Part shown: one piece after another, positions 1 through 11,469 of the stretch | How the letters are laid out: the number at the start of each line of letters is the position of its first letter | Numbering within the stretch: position 1 is the stretch's first letter | Assembly (NCBI GenBank): GCA_963556145.1 | Contig: OY744466.1 | Coordinates: 1,736,001 to 1,800,000, forward strand | Length of the DNA stretch: 64,000 bases | Reading direction: 5' to 3' | Origin: Hygrocybe punicea | Lineage: Eukaryota > Basidiomycota > Agaricomycetes > Agaricales > Hygrophoraceae | The notes under the pieces: generated by a model | The model's input: only the letters and a program-made list of their open reading frames with translations | Database searches by the model: none | What the model was told of the DNA's origin: nothing | Program-made: the position numbers and the translations under genes

Positions 1-2298
1 ACAGCTCACAATGTCGCTAGACAGCTGCTGTACTAATGCAAGATTGGTTTTTGTGTAAAATACAATGTCAAAGTTAATGCAATGCCCTTTTAACCGGTGC
101 AGAGGGCACGAATCAGCTGTCCATTAACATTTCATTGGCCTTGCCACATTACCGTGCCCGCAACCAACCTATCAACCATCGCATCATGGAGCATGTTCGT
201 CGGCAGCGAGATCATTGGGGTCAATCCAACTCAAAGTTGTACGTAGCACTCCCGGACGGTCGAATTTCTTATTCCATCATTCTACTGTAGTGTTGACATG
301 TGCCTCGCTCCAAGTTTCACCTCGAAGTCCAAGCCGTCAAGTCTGATGTGACCATTAGGCATCTTACTCTGCTGGATTCATTAATCGTATCATGTACCAC
401 GTAACTCTCAACGACGACGTACACGACTCATGGGGCGTTGACACGTTTGGTGAAAAAGCAAAGCAAAACACGGCGTCGCTGAGGTCGTGGCCTGGGATTG
501 GGATGGTGATGACGATGAGAGATGGCAGGTGGAGAGCGAAGACAACATACCTGCTGGGCTACCGCCAATTGGGATCTTGAAATAGGGTCTGGGCATGGCT
601 GGGGGTAAGGAAGGGGTGCGGTGCAGGCATTGAGGATTATATAGGGTGTAGCTGAGTTGATCGCTCCTGTGCCAATAACAGTGTTGTCTCCAACGGCATG
701 TAGACACTTGATATCCATTAAGCGCACAAGATAAGACGCTGAAAGGAATCATTGCTCACCAAGACTGTCAGCTGCCATTCTTTTCTTGAACTTGAGACCC
801 AAAACACTCGTAGCAGGCCGAAAAAATGTTGGGAGAAAGCACGTTCGGCCATGAAGGAGGATAGAATGGTCCACGTAGGCTAATCCCATCGAAATTAGAC
901 AACATTTTTGTGATGCGTTATTGTTCGACTGATATACCTCGAAAGAACCATGGCCCAGGGCAAATGTCCCAGACATTCTGCTGAAACAATTGTCAAAAGG
1001 AAGAACGTGAACATGTTGCTACATCAGCTACATGCACGTTGACACGAAATCGCCAAGTTTGTTGCCGAGAGAACACGTAAAACATGCCAAGACAATGCCA
1101 GTGCACGGGGGGATATGAAAAGGTGACGACAAGGAAAAGGTTCGCTGGTGCACAGCACGGGCAAAACAGACAGGGAGAGAAGGAGGCAAAATGTGGGCCA
1201 GACAACAAGATCAGGATAGCAAAAGAAGGGAGATGCAGAGACGACAGAGACGACAGAGAGAAAACTTTGCTAGTGCTCAGCACCGGTAAAGTTGGTAGTG
1301 AAAGCGGTGAGACAAGATTTTGCTGGTGCTCAGCACCGGCAAAGTTGGTCGACGTCGAAGAGATTGAAAAGGCTTTGCCCTTACCAAGTAGCCGAGCCTC
1401 ATGGTCACATGATTGGGTTAGTTTACGCGTCTTTGTCTAAGTCTTTTCTCTCATCTCCCCTTGATTGAATCGTAGGGAGATTTTCTGCCACTGTCGACGC
1501 TCCCTACCCTTTGCTGTGGCTGGCCGCTGGCACCGTCTCCTGACTCTTCCCCCACCTTTGGCGCACTGGCTTGTCACTTCTCTCCTCTCGATTGAATCGT
1601 AGGGAGACTTTGGCTGTGTTATCTATCAATGCCGACCCACACGCTGCGGTTCTTATCTGCCATTTCGCTATGGCTGGCGTCGTCTTCTCCCTGCTCTTTG
1701 CTTCCCCTGCTCTGGGTACGTTGACTTATGCCCATGTCTCTTCACGATGGGTTTGTTCATTCTTATTTGTATTTTTCACCAAGATCTGCCCGTTCGACGC
1801 CAGGAATAGATCACAAACTCACCATTGCAACGTTGGCTGCAATGTGTCTGCGTGCTGCTGCATTTAGTACCACCTTCTTATTTTATTTTAAATCTCTTCA
1901 CCTTTTCACTTCGCCACTGCTGAGACGTGCACATTTTTTCTATTGTACTTTTGCCAATATCTGTGTTTCATGTGTATTTCATACATCCGCCATCAAACTC
2001 ACCCGACACCTTCTATCTGCATATTCAACCTGTTCACCACGTTGTACAGGGGCGCAGTCTCGTAGGAATATTAATTGTCAGTAAGGGCGTGGTTCATGGC
2101 AGGATACACTCATACGACGATACATGTGTTTGCGATACGTGTTGGTTGAGATGGACACTTTGCCATGAGGCAACATCGTTGGAAATGTAGTAGAGCTATC
2201 CATGTCCGGAGGTCCAGTAAATTGAAAATGATGTTAGTCGTCAATCGAAATATATTCAGCTATTTAGAGCTAAACTCTGCATAACTCTTCAGACCAAC
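1..2298. other. No firm gene; weak ORFs and short repeats
   Basis: No ORF here shows a domain I recognise. The best candidate is on the minus strand: 749-976 reads through a motif-free 75-residue stretch rich in Cys, His and Phe, and a possible GT donor follows at about 744. A basic, His/Pro-rich stretch at 428-727 could be a second exon, but I cannot prove splicing. An 18-bp direct repeat (gattgaatcgtagggaga) lies at 1463-1480 and 1590-1607. The stretch 2085-2298 ends in a CT/AT-rich leader just before the hAT-type gene start. Confidence 0.4.
1139..1348. repeat. Three copies of a short imperfect palindrome
   Basis: Copies lie at about 1139-1167, 1265-1295 and 1317-1348. Each reads as two inverted halves around a tgctcagca or tgcacagca centre: tttgcTGGTGCTcAGCACCggcaaa in the best copy, with flanking g and ttgg shared by the last two. 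The two downstream copies are about 52 bp apart and nearly identical. I see no gene to which they belong. They could be hairpin-forming satellite units or a binding site cluster. Confidence 0.6.
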
Positions 2299-5200
2299 AT
2301 GCCTCCTCGTCGTGCACCCAAAAAGTCGAAGACGACTGCCTTTGCGAATGGCGCGCTTCAAACATCCTTCCGAATTCAAGGTATATATTTCATTTTAAAC
2401 CTGCTTCTATATGGTACTGACACTTGCATACATTTCTAGTACCTCAACCATCCACTGCAACTACTGAACAGATCCGCCGAGACAAGGGAAAAGGCAAGGC
2501 TGTTGAAGTAGATCTTGAAGTCGACACCTTTGGCCCAGGTTTCCTATCAAGTCACGTTGTTCAACCCATTACACCCATGCCAAAAGCAGGGCCTATGATA
2601 TCGCGTTATTCCCGGCGCAGGGTTCTTTCTGCGAAAGCTAATGATCCGGACAATGTAGCAACAGCTATCGACATATTGTTTACGCCATCTCCCTGCTCAC
2701 GCCATGGTCGTCGTCAGCAAAGGAAGACGCCTGTTACATCAACCCCTCGCAAGCAACCCTCTCCCGAAAGTCCAATCATACCTACAAGACATGTCACATT
2801 TTAGTCACCGTCGAGTTCTCATGACGATGATATCTTCTCCCCGCTTTCACCTCCACAACCCTCGACTTCACAGCAACCACCTTCACTCCCATTTTTTGAT
2901 CTGGAAAATACTACACCCCCACCAATGTCGCCAGCGTCAATGTCCAGCTCTGGGTCCAGCTCTGGGTCAAAATCCACCCATAAATGATGGCCACCTGCAG
3001 CGAATCCAGCAGCTCCTTCACCGCAAATGGATGGTCCTGCGGGCAACAAGACTCGTCACGTTGCATCAGACGTGTGGACTTTCTTTGAAAAGAGGGGAAA
3101 CCAGCAGATTTGTACTTTCTGCGGGTATGTTCTTTCAACAGCCTGGTTATTATATCATGTTTGACGACTTTAATAGGACTATCCATGCAACGAATCCGAA
3201 CCACCAGATTGCGAAATTTAGTATCAAGACATCCACCGGGACTCTTCGCCATCATTTGATGGAGGAGCACATGGACATTTGGGTATCCTGTTGTGATGAG
3301 TTCGGGGTCAATATAAAGGCGAAGAGTGCCCAGGCTGCCCTGCATGAATATCGAAAGGGCAAAGGACAATCAACAGGACCGGTGCCACAAGGACGGACTC
3401 CATTCTCAAGGGAAGCTTTCGTTGATGCGATCGTCCAGTTCATCGTTGGGGATGATCAAGTATATTTTTATATGGTTTTATATTCCTGTATTGATGAGAT
3501 ATTATGATTTCAGTCACTCAACGTTGTTGAATCACCGCACCTGCGTGCAATTTTCCTGATGCTTCGGGAGGAACTCCGGGAGTCAGATATTCCTGGTAGA
3601 ACCACGATTCGTAAACGCATTGAAGAGACACTTCAAGAACATTTAGATCAACTAAGTCGGGACATGCAGGTCAGTGCGGCTGCTACCTACTTTCTGGACA
3701 ATCTTATTAATGGAGGAACAACATTCTTTAGGGAAAATTTCCTTCACAATGGACATGTGGTCTGATCCGAATTGCTCACCTTTCATGGCTGTCACCGCTC
3801 ATTGGATACAATCACATACCGAAGAAACCCCGAGTGGCCTTCAACACATTCTCAAATTACGTTCTGACTTAGTGGGATTTCATCGTGTTCCTGGGCGACA
3901 TGATGGTGAACATCTCACCCATGTATTCATCTATGTTACCGATCGGCTTCTGATTACTGATAAGGTATTCAATTTTTTCTTAGTATTCTCATTGACCCTC
4001 ATCCTTTTAGATTGGATGGATCACTCTCGACAATGCTTCAAACAACGATACATTCATGGCCATGTTGGAACGTGAACTTCGACGACGAAAAATCAAATTT
4101 CACAAAACTGAATGTCGAATTAGGTATGTGATATGATATTGTTGCTGCACTGTAATTACTAATGCTCTTTGCCTCCAGATGTTTTCCTCACATCGTCAAT
4201 CTTGCCTGCAAGGCCGTGCTAGCGGCAATCACCAATCTCGACTATGTTGCTGAAACTGCCAAAGACTTTTACCCTTCAAACTTCTTGGAAGGACTTGACC
4301 GAGATCTGATTGCGACAGTTCGGTCTCTCATTCGTGCAGTGTGTCTCTCTTTTGATTTCTTGTACAGCAACTTACTGTTTGGTGCGCAAACATTAATTTA
4401 TACTAGATACGATCATCTTCTCTGCGCCGACAATATTTTTCATCATTGTTCAAGAGACTAGAGCAGAAAGAGCTTCAGCTTCTACGTGACATGGAAGTGA
4501 GGTGGTCTTCAACACTCCTCATGATTGAACGAGCCATCGACCTTCAAGAAGTATTTTTCTTTCTAATTTTCGTGGCCAATATTAACTTGGTTACCTAGGT
4601 TCTTGACACCTTCCTCGAAAGCCGGGAATTTGTTGAATTACGCAAGTTCAAGCTTGATGAATCCGACTGGGATGCTCTTCGAAAATTTTATTCTATTCTC
4701 CAGGTTAGTGTATTTGATTGTTGCTTTTGTATATAACACATTATCATTGTCAGATTCCACACGCATTCCAACAAATATTATCACATGAGAAGACTCCAAC
4801 ATTATGTCATGCTGTACCTGCATTTGAAGCAATGCTCAACGTCTGGAAAGTACATCAAGATGAGAATCCGGAAACTTGTGATATCGTTCAACATGGGATC
4901 GACAAACTTGAATCATATAGTAGCCGAACTGACATGGTCTCTGCTTATACACTGGCTATGAGTTCGTATTTCATTGATCCTTTACTTTTGCTAACCAGTT
5001 TTCTTCCCCAGTTCTGGATCCGTCTGTCAAATTGACGTGGTTCGAGGAGTACCAGCCAGAACGGATTGATTGGGCAAAGGAGTTGTTTATTAATGCCGTA
5101 TGTACCAACATTTTTTGCTTTTCTCAGCTGCATTACTCTATCTCATGTAGCTTCGCCCATATGACGCCATCTCTAATACTGGAACTGAGGCCCCTACCGT

Positions 5201-5743
5201 AAACAATGCAGATCCACCTGCCATACGGCCACATCCGACTGCAAGAGACATCCTCGGCCTCAACCGTAATCGAAATCACTCGGCTGCGCAACGGGCAATT
5301 GAGGGCGAAGCTGCAGCATACCTTCGTGATACACAACCAACAACAAATAGTCTTTTATACTGGCAGGTATGTGAGGTCAATGACAGGTGTATCCTTTTCA
5401 TGCTAAATATGGGCGGGACTAGGAAAATCAACTTCGCTATCCAAGAATTTTTCCTCTCGCCATGGACATTTTGCCGATACAAGCTTCAGCAGTACCTTGT
5501 GAATGGGTATTCTCATCAAGCAAGGAGACCATGACAGCACGACGAAATCGCATTTCACCAAAATTAATGGAAGCGCTTCAACTTTTGAAGTATTCCTTTC
5601 GGCAGGGAAGAGGTCTTAACTTTACTGATGGTCTGGATTGGGGTCAGGAGCTTCAAGAGTTGGAGACTTATGATGACGCACAGATACAACTCCCGGAAGA
5701 TATTCATTCGTTCATTCAATGTCTCACAGAAAAGCTTCAGTGA
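2299..5743 (+). pseudogene. hAT-family transposase gene with BED zinc finger, multi-exon, decayed
   Basis: Would encode a cut-and-paste hAT transposase or a host gene derived from one. Start ATG at 2299; exon 1 runs into an intron (gtatat...tttctag, 2382-2439) and rejoins in frame. A Ser/Pro-rich, basic N-terminus leads to a BED-type finger at about 3060-3270 (VWTFFEK, CTFC, then HHLMEEH). An RNase H-like core follows, with TMDMWSD near 3752 and a CFPHIVNLACKA segment at 4179. The C-terminal hAT dimerisation domain is at about 5430-5600 (PLAMDILPIQ, CEWVFSSSKE, RNRISPKLMEAL). The stop is TGA at 5741. At least eight short introns are implied. An in-frame TAG at 2802 and TGA at 2985 interrupt the N-terminal exon, and one exon junction near 3731 is off by one base, so the copy is probably dead. 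I could not find terminal inverted repeats or an 8-bp duplication. Confidence 0.8.
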
Positions 5744-5862
5744 AATAAATAGTCCATTTTTCATGATACAGTATTGATAGTCAGAGATCTACATGAATGG
5801 TAAGGAAAATGTAACGGCACAAGAAAAAAAAACGAGATGGGCAAGGCATGAGACCAACAAAG

Positions 5863-6553
5863 CTACAGAAATATCTTTTCTTCTATAAATTGGCCTGCTG
5901 CCACATCTAGCTTCTGAGCCAAACGCAGTGACCTTCCATGCCTCGGAATGGATTCATACCACTTGCCAGCAGTCCTGCATGGGGCCTTGTTCTGCCAGAT
6001 GAGTTCAAGACGTTTCTGAAACCAGTCCTCAGCAGCAGGAGTCCAGTGGCCAACGTTGAAAAGACTCTTCTGCCAAGTCGAGTGCTTTGGCCACCAGGAA
6101 AGATGGGAGACCTGCTGGTTCGATCCTTCATCACATTGAATTAATACATGACCCACTGAATCCAGAGAGGGTGGGTACCTACCAGTATAAACTCTGTATA
6201 CGCCACATATGAGGTCAAGCTCATCGTCATTGAGGATATCGTCACAGAAAATGGTGTCATCTGTAAAATGGAATATTTGTCCCTCGGAGGAGGCGACATT
6301 GGAGGGGCCGGTAAGAATGCATCCGGGGCCAATGAATTCCATTGCAAGGCGCCAGACAATACCACCCTTGAGGATGGCTGCATGTGCACGTGAAGAACGG
6401 AGAAAATGGTCCCGAGCCGCTTCATAAGCGGCATAATCAGCAGCATCAGGCTGATAACCGATTGGACGCACACCAAGAGAGACGGGAGGTGGTGGAGGGC
6501 CTGTCGGTGGAGGTGAAAACGCGTGGCAAGGATTAAGAGTATTGAACGGAATT
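5863..6553 (-). pseudogene. G1, C-terminal coding segment (unknown Agaricomycete-type protein)
   Basis: About 230 codons, ending in TAA at 5863. The segment opens with a Pro-rich linker, then the stretch RPIGYQPDAADYAAYEAARD, RSSRAHAAILKGGIVWRLA, a DELDLICGVY segment, SWWPKHSTW, and a Trp-rich end (NVGHWTPAAEDWFQKRL). I know this only as a recurrent hypothetical-protein pattern of mushroom genomes (from memory, unchecked); no catalytic motif is evident. It is separated from the rest of its gene by the hAT-type element at 6562-7775. Keeping one copy of the 8-bp duplication rejoins the reading frame exactly (MGQG followed by IPFNTL). Confidence 0.7.
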
Positions 6554-6716
6554 CCTTGTCCTAGTGTTGCCGAAGTTCAGTTCGGTCCGGTTCCGAGCCT
6601 TTTTGGCGGAACCGCGAACTGAACTTCGGGTTTGAACCGTCTCTTCGCGTTCGGTCTGGGGTTCAGACGCGGTCTGAACCCCAGACCGAGGTTGGCTCAC
6701 CCCTGAGCTCCGTTCT

Positions 6717-6768
6717 CCTCGCGAATGGCAGGCACGTATCAATTGATACGGCGCTACGCTTCGCGAGG
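6717..6768. repeat. 52-bp double dyad, copy 1 (in element A)
   Basis: Outer arms cctcgcgaa and ttcgcgagg (9 bp, exact inverse). Inner 16-bp palindrome cgtatcaattgatacg, exactly centred. The two 9-nt spacers between are not complementary. Confidence 0.9.
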
Positions 6769-6791
6769 AAGTTGGGCTACGGGGGAGCCGT

Positions 6792-7197
6792 CTGGTGCTG
6801 TTGCTGCTGCTGCTGCCGCTGCCACTGCTGGTGCTGCTGGTGCTGCTGCCGTCGCCGTCGCTGCTGCGCTCCTGCTGCTGCTGTTGCCGTTGCCGCTGCC
6901 GCTGTTGCTGCTGCTGCCGGCATTGCTGCTGCTGCTGCTGCTGCTGCTGGCCGTCGTGGTGGTGGTTGCCGTTGTTGTTGCCGCCGCTGATGGTGAGGTT
7001 GGGGCTTGATGCACCAGCAGCAGCTGCTGCTGCTGCCGGTGTTGCTGCTGCCGGTGTTGCTGCTGCCAGCGTTGCTGCTGCTGCTGCTGCCGGCGTTGCT
7101 GCTGCTGCTGCTGCTGTTGCCGCCGTTGCTGCTGTTGCTCCTGCGCTCCTGCTGCTGCTGCTGCCGCTGCCGGCGCTGCTGCTGCTGTCGTTGCCGT

Positions 7198-7269
<72 letters not shown>

Positions 7270-7372
7270 TGCTGTTGCTGCTGCGCTCCTGCTGCTGCTG
7301 CTGTTGCCGTTGCCGCTGCCGCTGTTGCTGCTGCTGCCGACATTGCTGCTGCTGCTGCTGGGCGTCGTGGTT
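6792..7372. repeat. Triplet/hexamer repeat block (CTG and GTTGCC)
   Basis: About 580 bp of interrupted CTG, TTG and CCG triplets with a pure run of GTTGCC hexamers at about 7222-7268. It sits inside hAT-type element A. A ~125-bp subunit appears duplicated: the stretch from about 6868 to 6990 resembles 7290-7390 (CGCTCCTGCTGC...). It is read as homopolymeric amino acids in all frames, so no protein is claimed. Confidence 0.9.
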
Positions 7373-7783
7373 GTCGTTGCCGTGGTTGTCGATTTGCCTG
7401 TCGCAAATAACATTAGTAAAGTTAAGAAACAAAGGAAACTTACCTTGAGGAACACAACACAAATTGTGTTGTGTTCAATCCGCGTTGATGTTGCTGTGTC
7501 GCGTGAAAGCTACTACGGCCGGTCACATGATACCGTTTAACACGAAATGGTAAGTAAAGAAATATGAAAAACAAATGAAATAAATTCCTTAAAAATATCC
7601 GCGTTCGCGGTTTGGACGCGGTTTGGAGCCGTTCAGGAAATCCGGCCAGCCTCGAAACCCTGAACCGAACCCGCGGTCTGGTTCAGCATTTGGCTGAACT
7701 TAGACTGAACCCCGGGTTCGGTTCGGGGTTTGAACCGGGTTCGGCTAGGTTCGGAACCGAACTACGGCAACACTACCTTGTCC

Positions 7784-9381
7784 CATGAGATACCGAACAG
7801 CTTCTGTAATATCTCTGCACGAGCGGAGGCATTGTATAGCAGTAACCGGACTATCTACTGTGAGCAGCCAATCAATACCCTTGGTAGCCTTCGTAGCGTA
7901 AATGAAATATAATTTTTTCGCTGTATTTCCTACCATGTCCTTCGGCTCAATTGTCAGATAATGGTCCTGTCTTTCACGCAATGGAAAAAGACTGGATGAA
8001 CTGAGATCCCATGGCATGGCTGATGAGCTGTCCACTGGTTCATGGAGTAGACGTGTGACGAAGTTGAAGATTGGGCCCTTGTATTTCGAAGCCACTTGAG
8101 GGCGAGGTCCTGCAAAATATTGAGAGTCCGTTCCCATTCAGCATCCGACGGTGTAGGACCCTCAAAGTAGGTAGTGTCGTCCCAATCAAATCCAAAACGA
8201 TCGTAAAGACGGCTGTCAAGCGTGCTTAGAAATTTAGGAGCTGCGGCATCCATGTGGCGGTTGCCGACACCATGAATAGACTGTACGTCTCGCTGCCAGT
8301 GTTCAGCGGGAAGTGGACCCGCCAGTATTGATTGGCTCTCCATTTGACCAGTGGGTTGCCCCATCTCACCTTCTTCCAAGGCGGGATCATCGTATTCGCC
8401 ATCATAGTCGTCGTTACCAAATGGGTCTTCATTGTCTGGCGCATCAGGGTTGAATTCGGTACAGATTTCCCATTCCCGATCAAAAGCATTATACCGCATA
8501 TGTTCCGCTGGCTTTTCTTCCCAAAGATCCTCTATCTCTCTGAAATTGACTCTCGTTCTGAGGCGAAAGCCATCCGTTTCCAACCAGCGGAAGACAGCAG
8601 CCCCTCTCTTCCCCGGTGCGCGATAGCGCTCACTTTCCTTCTGGCGAGCCAAGTGAGCGGCTTTTTCTTGTGCAGTCTCAACAGCAGCAATTCTCTCGTG
8701 GCGTACCGCTTGTTGAACAAAGAACTCCTGCCAAGTTTCTCCATATTTCTGGCGAGAGCCCGGGTTTGGTTTAGGAAATTTCTCTGGGGAGGGTGTTACA
8801 TTGATGGTAGCGCCGGATGGTGTCGGAGGCAACTGCTCCAACTCCCGCTGTTGTAATGCAGCCTGGACTTGTGCACTGTTAGGTAAGTATTTTGCCACCT
8901 CGGGTTGCGGCGATGTGCGTAGGGGCTTGTCGAGGGTGCTCCATACGAACCAGATAGGGATGCAGGCTCTGATAAGTCTTGGGAGGTGTCCTAACCATTT
9001 GCATTCATGTACATCTATGACAACGCCTACTTTCGGAACACTGTCGGTGAAGTCGGCAATTGGTGAATCTCGCAGTTGTTGGACCCACTCTGGGTAGATC
9101 TTGGCTTCATCAATGAGTATCTTCACCCACTTAGGGTCGTCGCCATATAGTTCATGATTCGTTATGAAAAATGAGATGCCCATCGAACACCATGCCATCA
9201 ATGGTATGAAAGCATCTCGCGACGTCATTGCACACTTTCTGGCAGCGTGTTCACGTGTATGAAGGCGGCGGTAGCCATATGTGTGTGGAAGGGGGAAACA
9301 TTTGGATTCAAGTGAAAAATAGGCCAGGGCTCGTGCCAGCAATTCCTGAGCAACCACAAAGAGAGCAGTTTCAAGATCACG
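7784..9381 (-). pseudogene. G1, central coding segment
   Basis: Read on the minus strand from 9381 downwards. It begins in frame with RDLETALFVVAQELLARALA and runs about 430 codons through a Trp/His-rich region (HTYGYRRLHTREHAARKCAM, FITNHELYGDDPKW). A central Lys/Glu coiled-coil-like stretch follows (EKAAHLARQKESERYRAPGK), then an acidic block near 8380-8450 (EDPFGNDDYDGEYDDPALEE). At about 8100-8140 the coding potential moves to another frame (FNFVTRLLHEP onward to ITEAVRYLMGQG), which implies a one-base frameshift or an intron I cannot define. It is bounded by the palindromic element above and hAT-type element A below. Function unknown. Confidence 0.65.
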
Positions 9382-9384
9382 CCA

Positions 9385-10233
9385 CACAGGGTGCACAGTA
9401 GCATACCATGTCACACAGTATCTTGAAAGTACTTGACAAGTATACTAAATATCATTACCATAACATTCAACATGGTATTGTAACAGTATTCAGACATAAA
9501 CTACAATACTTGTGCTCAAATTCATCTGAAGGTATGGAGGCAAATGAGACTTATACCTTTTCAATAACATCAAGCCTTTTGTTTCACTACTTTTACTGTA
9601 TTTACAGCAAAGTACTGTATAGTTTGGATAGAATACTTGCAGCCTAAGATGAATCAAAGTATTAAACCAGTAAGGAAGTTGGGCCACTTTTACTATTAGG
9701 ATACCTTTTGAATCCTATCAAGATACAGTGTGAAATAGTATAGTACTGTTGCCATATTGTGGATTTAAGATACTGTGTCAATACTTTTAAGATACTTTTA
9801 TTATAATAAAAGTACTGAAACAGTATCTTAAAAGTATTGACACGGTATCTTAAATCCACAATATGGCAACAGTACTATACTATTTCACACTGTATCTTGA
9901 TAGGATTCAAAAGGTATCCTAGTAGTGAAAGTGGCACAACTTCCTTACTAGTTTAATACTTTGATTCATCTTAGGCTGCAAGTATTCTATCTGAACTATA
10001 CAGTACTTTGCTGTAGATACAGTAAAAGTAGTGAAACAAAAGGCTTGATGTTATTGAAAAGGTATAAGTCTCATTTGCCTTCATACCTTCAGATGAATTT
10101 GAGCACAAGTATTGTAGTTTATGTCTGAATACTGTTACAATACCATGTTGAATGTTATGGTAATGATATTTAGTATACTTGTCAAGTACTTTCAAGATAC
10201 TGTGTGACATGGTATGCTACTGCGCACCCTGTG
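9385..10233. mobile_element. 849-bp full-length palindromic (foldback) element, copy 1
   Basis: The whole element is an inverted repeat centred at about 9809 (ttttattataataaaa), with arms of about 420 bp. It starts cacagggtgc and ends gcaccctgtg. A 3-bp target duplication, cca, flanks it at 9382-9384 and 10234-10236. The same 79-codon ORF (about 9408-9647 and 9971-10210) reads from both strands because of the symmetry; it is unlikely to be a real gene. The CACAG tip and 3-bp duplication fit the CACTA/EnSpm-like (CMC) group, by inference only. It interrupts G1 after codon TGG (Trp); excision with one TGG retained restores the frame. Confidence 0.9.
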
Positions 10234-10236
10234 CCA

Positions 10237-10527
10237 TTTTTGTTGGACAGCAACCAATAATTGGAAGCGAATACCGACGCGTTCAATAGGTAGCGACTTG
10301 TAATTACAAACTAGATGCTGTATTAGTGGATGATCCCATCGGACTGAACGGGGCACAAATGGGAGCTGTATAAAGTCATTGCGGGCCCAGTTCGTCTTAT
10401 AGGTCCATTCTGGAGATGGATCGTTGCAGCCGAAGTTGTGGGAACTGGGGAAGGCAGCTAAGGGACCTGCGTTCGGGGAGGTGATCACAAAGTTATCGAG
10501 GAGGAAAGTTTTGAAGGTCGACTCCAT
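10237..10527 (-). pseudogene. G1, N-terminal coding segment
   Basis: Start ATG at 10527 on the minus strand, directly after a possible 3' splice site (gctgtcag). About 97 codons run MESTFKTFLL, AAFPSSHNFGCNDPSPEW, KTNWARNDFIQLPF, VGIRFQLLVAVQQKW, and then the palindromic element begins. After removal of that element the next codons are RDLETALF in the same frame, so this and the segments at 7784-9381 and 5863-6553 were one protein of roughly 760 residues. An upstream exon may exist but is hidden by the tandem repeats at 10.6-11.3 kb. Confidence 0.65.
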
Positions 10528-10639
10528 CTGACAGCACTTTTTGAGTTAATAGAATAGGTGCAAAAAAAATGGTACATACAGATACGGATGCCAAGGAGGG
10601 AAGAATCGGTCGATGTAAGATGGAGCCCAAGGACGAGAA

Positions 10640-11270
10640 ATGATGGAACACCGAGCTCGCTGGGACTTCGTATAGGTGAATGAGAATGGATTGACTGATG
10701 GCAGCACCCAAGCCAAGGCCGAAGGGTGTCTAGAGCTCACTGATAGCTTGTATGAGCCAGCGAGTGCAGAACGAGGGAATGTCTGAGCCAGGGGTCCTGG
10801 AGCTTGCTGGTACTGTGTACAGGTGAATGAGAACGTAGTAAGCGTGCCTGAACGAAGATTTGGCTGAGAGCCCACGTGTATTGTACGGGCGAACGAGGAC
10901 GGGTGTCTAAGCCAAGAGGGCCTGGAGCTCGCTGGTACTTTGTACGGGCGAACGAGAATGTAATAAGCGTGCCCGAACGAAGATTTGCCTGGAGCCCGCG
11001 TGTACTTTGTACAGGCGAACGAGGACAGAACGAGGGAGAGTCTGAGCCAAGAGCTCGCTGGTACTTTGTACGGGCGAATGAGAATGTAGTAAGCGTGCCC
11101 GAACGAAGATTTGCCTGGAGCCCGCGTGTACTTTGTACGGGCGAACGAGGATGGATTGAGGGAACGAGGGAGCGCCTGAGCGAAGATAAAAGCTCGCTTG
11201 TACTTTGTACAGGCGAACGATGAGTCTCTAGGAATACTCACTAGTACTTTGTACAGGTGAGCGATGACAA
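10640..11270. repeat. ~126-bp tandem repeat array with tactttgtac motif
   Basis: Units begin with gagctcgctggtactttgta at about 10799 (degenerate), 10925 and 11051, a spacing of 126 bp, with partial units on both sides. Each unit carries two palindromic tactttgtac/tactgtgtac boxes, each followed by a GGCGAACGAG or similar. The long minus-strand ORF over this array (10546-11349) reads as repetitive Ser/Arg/Tyr-rich peptide and is not a credible gene. Confidence 0.85.
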
Positions 11271-11299
11271 ACAGTAAATACAAAATAATTATATGTGAC

Positions 11300-11437
11300 A
11301 CTACAAATTGCCTTTTTTGGATGGTTAACCGTGGCTTAGCCGTTGCCACAACGGTCCGGTCCGGCTAATAACCCATATATGGGTTAGCCATGGTTAGCCG
11401 TAGCCGAGCCGAGCCGGACCGCGCCGTGGCAACACTA
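11300..11437. mobile_element. Right end of hAT-type element E (same tip as element D)
   Basis: The last ~130 bp are closely related to the inverted left end of the element at 29449-31504: TTAGCCGTTGCCACAACGGT, then an ACCCATATATGGGT palindrome, then GGCTAGCC-like hexamers, ending ccgtggcaacacta at 11437. The matching left end and the partner of the presumptive target duplication (ctcacctc, 11438-11445) are not visible, so the element is truncated or rearranged. The tandem repeats at 10640-11270 may be its interior. Confidence 0.75.
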
Positions 11438-11469
11438 CTCACCTCTTATCACTTGACCAAGATGCTATT

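Larger units (their letters stand above)
6562..7775. mobile_element. Non-autonomous hAT-type element A, 1,214 bp, inserted in G1
   Basis: Terminal inverted repeats are tagtgttgccg at the left and cggcaacacta (with tagttc before it) at the right. A perfect 8-bp target duplication, ccttgtcc, flanks it at 6554-6561 and 7776-7783, which is diagnostic of the hAT superfamily. Tips are built of degenerate GGTTCG-like hexamers. The interior holds a 52-bp dyad (6717-6768) and a long CTG/GTTGCC repeat block; there is no transposase, so mobilisation must be in trans. Long Gln/Ser or Leu/Cys ORFs crossing it on both strands are artefacts of the triplet repeats. Confidence 0.93.

Noticed and set aside
6533..7462. 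Long ORFs on both strands (309 aa Gln/Ser-rich; 217 aa Leu/Cys-rich)
   Set aside because: They are triplet-repeat translations inside hAT-type element A; all six frames are open for the same reason.
9408..10210. Identical 79-codon ORFs on opposite strands
   Set aside because: Consequence of the full palindrome; no domain and no reason for translation.
9385..10233. Assignment of the palindromic family to PIF/Harbinger because of the 3-bp duplication
   Set aside because: Duplications are cca and tct, not TWA, and the tips start CACAG.
10546..11349. 267-codon minus-strand ORF
   Set aside because: It spans 126-bp tandem repeats and a transposon tip; repetitive peptide.
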